From positions 1-6,627 of the forward strand of contig JAPLSI010000145.1 in assembly GCA_026398715.1 (NCBI GenBank): 6,627 bases of DNA, written 5' to 3'. The notes under the pieces were generated by a model, which was given only the letters and a program-made list of their open reading frames with translations, ran no database searches and was not told where the DNA came from. The DNA is from Gammaproteobacteria bacterium. Lineage in GTDB: Bacteria > Pseudomonadota > Gammaproteobacteria > Xanthomonadales > Xanthomonadaceae. A program made the translations under genes and the position numbers. Below, in pieces: positions 6,099-6,627 of the stretch (position 1 is the stretch's first letter; each line of letters opens with the position of its first letter).

Positions 6099-6627
6099 TG
6101 AGTACGCATTCGGTCGAAGACATCAAGAACGACAGCCACCGGCTGCGCGGGTCACTGCTGGAAAGCCTGGCCGACCCGGTGACGGGCGCACTGCGCGAAT
6201 CCGACCAGGTGCTGATCAAGTACCACGGCAGCTACCAGCAGGACGACCGCGATATCCGCGAAGAACGCCGCCTGCAAAAGCTGGAACCCGCGCACAGCTT
6301 CATGATCCGCACGCGTACGCCCGGCGGCGTGGTCACGCCACGGCAATGGCTGCAGCTCGATGCCATCGCCACCGACTATGCGGAGCGCGGCCTTCGCATC
6401 ACCACGCGCCAGGCCTTCCAGTTCCATGGCGTGGTGAAGGGCGAGCTGAAGACGACGATGAAGGCGATCAACGCCGCGCTTATAGACACGCTCGCCGCGT
6501 GCGGCGACGTCAACCGCAACGTGGCCGTCGCCGCGAATCCGCTCGAGTCTTCATTGCATGCAACCGTACAGGCGCAGGCGGCGGCCCTTTCTGAATTCCT
6601 GCTGCCCAACACCCGCGCCTACTACGA
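6098..6627 (+). CDS. cysI: Assimilatory sulfite reductase hemoprotein (beta) subunit CysI (partial, cut by right edge)
   Basis: CysI carries the siroheme and 4Fe-4S cluster where sulfite undergoes six-electron reduction to sulfide. The first 176 codons and two bases of the next are present, about a third of the usual 550-570 residues. The visible part is the first ferredoxin-like nitrite/sulfite reductase half-domain and the start of the siroheme region. It includes [16 protein letters not shown] (42-57), [18 protein letters not shown] (61-78), [10 protein letters not shown] (102-111) and GDVNRNV (136-142). By remembered alignment to E. coli CysI, R71 and R140 correspond to the sulfite-contacting Arg83 and Arg153. 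The four cluster cysteines lie beyond the edge. The ATG at 6098-6100 shares its A with the cysJ stop (TGATG), and there is no strong ribosome-binding site, so reinitiation after cysJ is likely. The N-terminus is about a dozen residues shorter than in E. coli. Confidence 0.96.
   Translation, partial: MSTHSVEDIKNDSHRLRGSLLESLADPVTGALRESDQVLIKYHGSYQQDDRDIREERRLQKLEPAHSFMIRTRTPGGVVTPRQWLQLDAIATDYAERGLRITTRQAFQFHGVVKGELKTTMKAINAALIDTLAACGDVNRNVAVAANPLESSLHATVQAQAAALSEFLLPNTRAYY

Noticed and set aside
1..6627. A novel defence, mobile or CRISPR-like system
   Set aside because: All coding space is taken by recognisable housekeeping or metabolic families, no spaced repeat array is present, no transposase or integrase is seen, and the arrangement looks like stable core genome.

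Overview
The window looks like ordinary chromosomal housekeeping DNA from a high-GC gammaproteobacterium. The protein sequences (an RsgA beginning with a 'RxIGW' segment, an AlaA-type aminotransferase close to the E. coli enzyme, and CysJ/CysI) fit best with the Xanthomonadales/Lysobacterales (Xanthomonas, Lysobacter, Luteimonas or Rhodanobacter relatives). That placement is inferred from remembered protein families, not from a search. The DNA is tightly packed, third codon positions are strongly G/C, and long open frames on the antisense strands are therefore common and mostly meaningless.

Layout, left to right. (1) The 5' two thirds of rsgA, the ribosome-assembly GTPase, lies on the minus strand and is cut by the left edge just after its P-loop. 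(2) Diverging from it across a 71-bp gap is a small four-helix membrane protein of the DUF4345 family on the plus strand. (3) Converging on that gene, with a 15-bp gap between stop codons, is a membrane-anchored alpha/beta hydrolase on the minus strand. (4) Across a 174-bp divergent intergenic region, a plus-strand pair follows: alaA (alanine-forming aminotransferase) and, 10 bp downstream, a small SGNH/GDSL-type hydrolase of unknown substrate. (5) After a 116-bp intergenic stretch containing a perfect 8-bp hairpin comes the assimilatory NADPH-sulfite reductase operon: cysJ (flavoprotein subunit, complete) and cysI (siroheme subunit, cut by the right edge), whose stop and start codons overlap as TGATG.

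Functionally, cysJ and cysI make the two subunits of one enzyme that reduces sulfite to sulfide for cysteine synthesis. alaA supplies alanine from pyruvate and glutamate, and the neighbouring hydrolase is probably co-transcribed with it. The remaining genes have no evident link to each other. I saw no mobile element, CRISPR array, tRNA or rRNA, phage gene or defence system. The points most worth a second look are the uncharacterised SGNH hydrolase with an altered block III, a 7-bp inverted repeat that covers both candidate start codons of the DUF4345 gene, the structured leader before cysJ, and the general lack of Shine-Dalgarno sequences.
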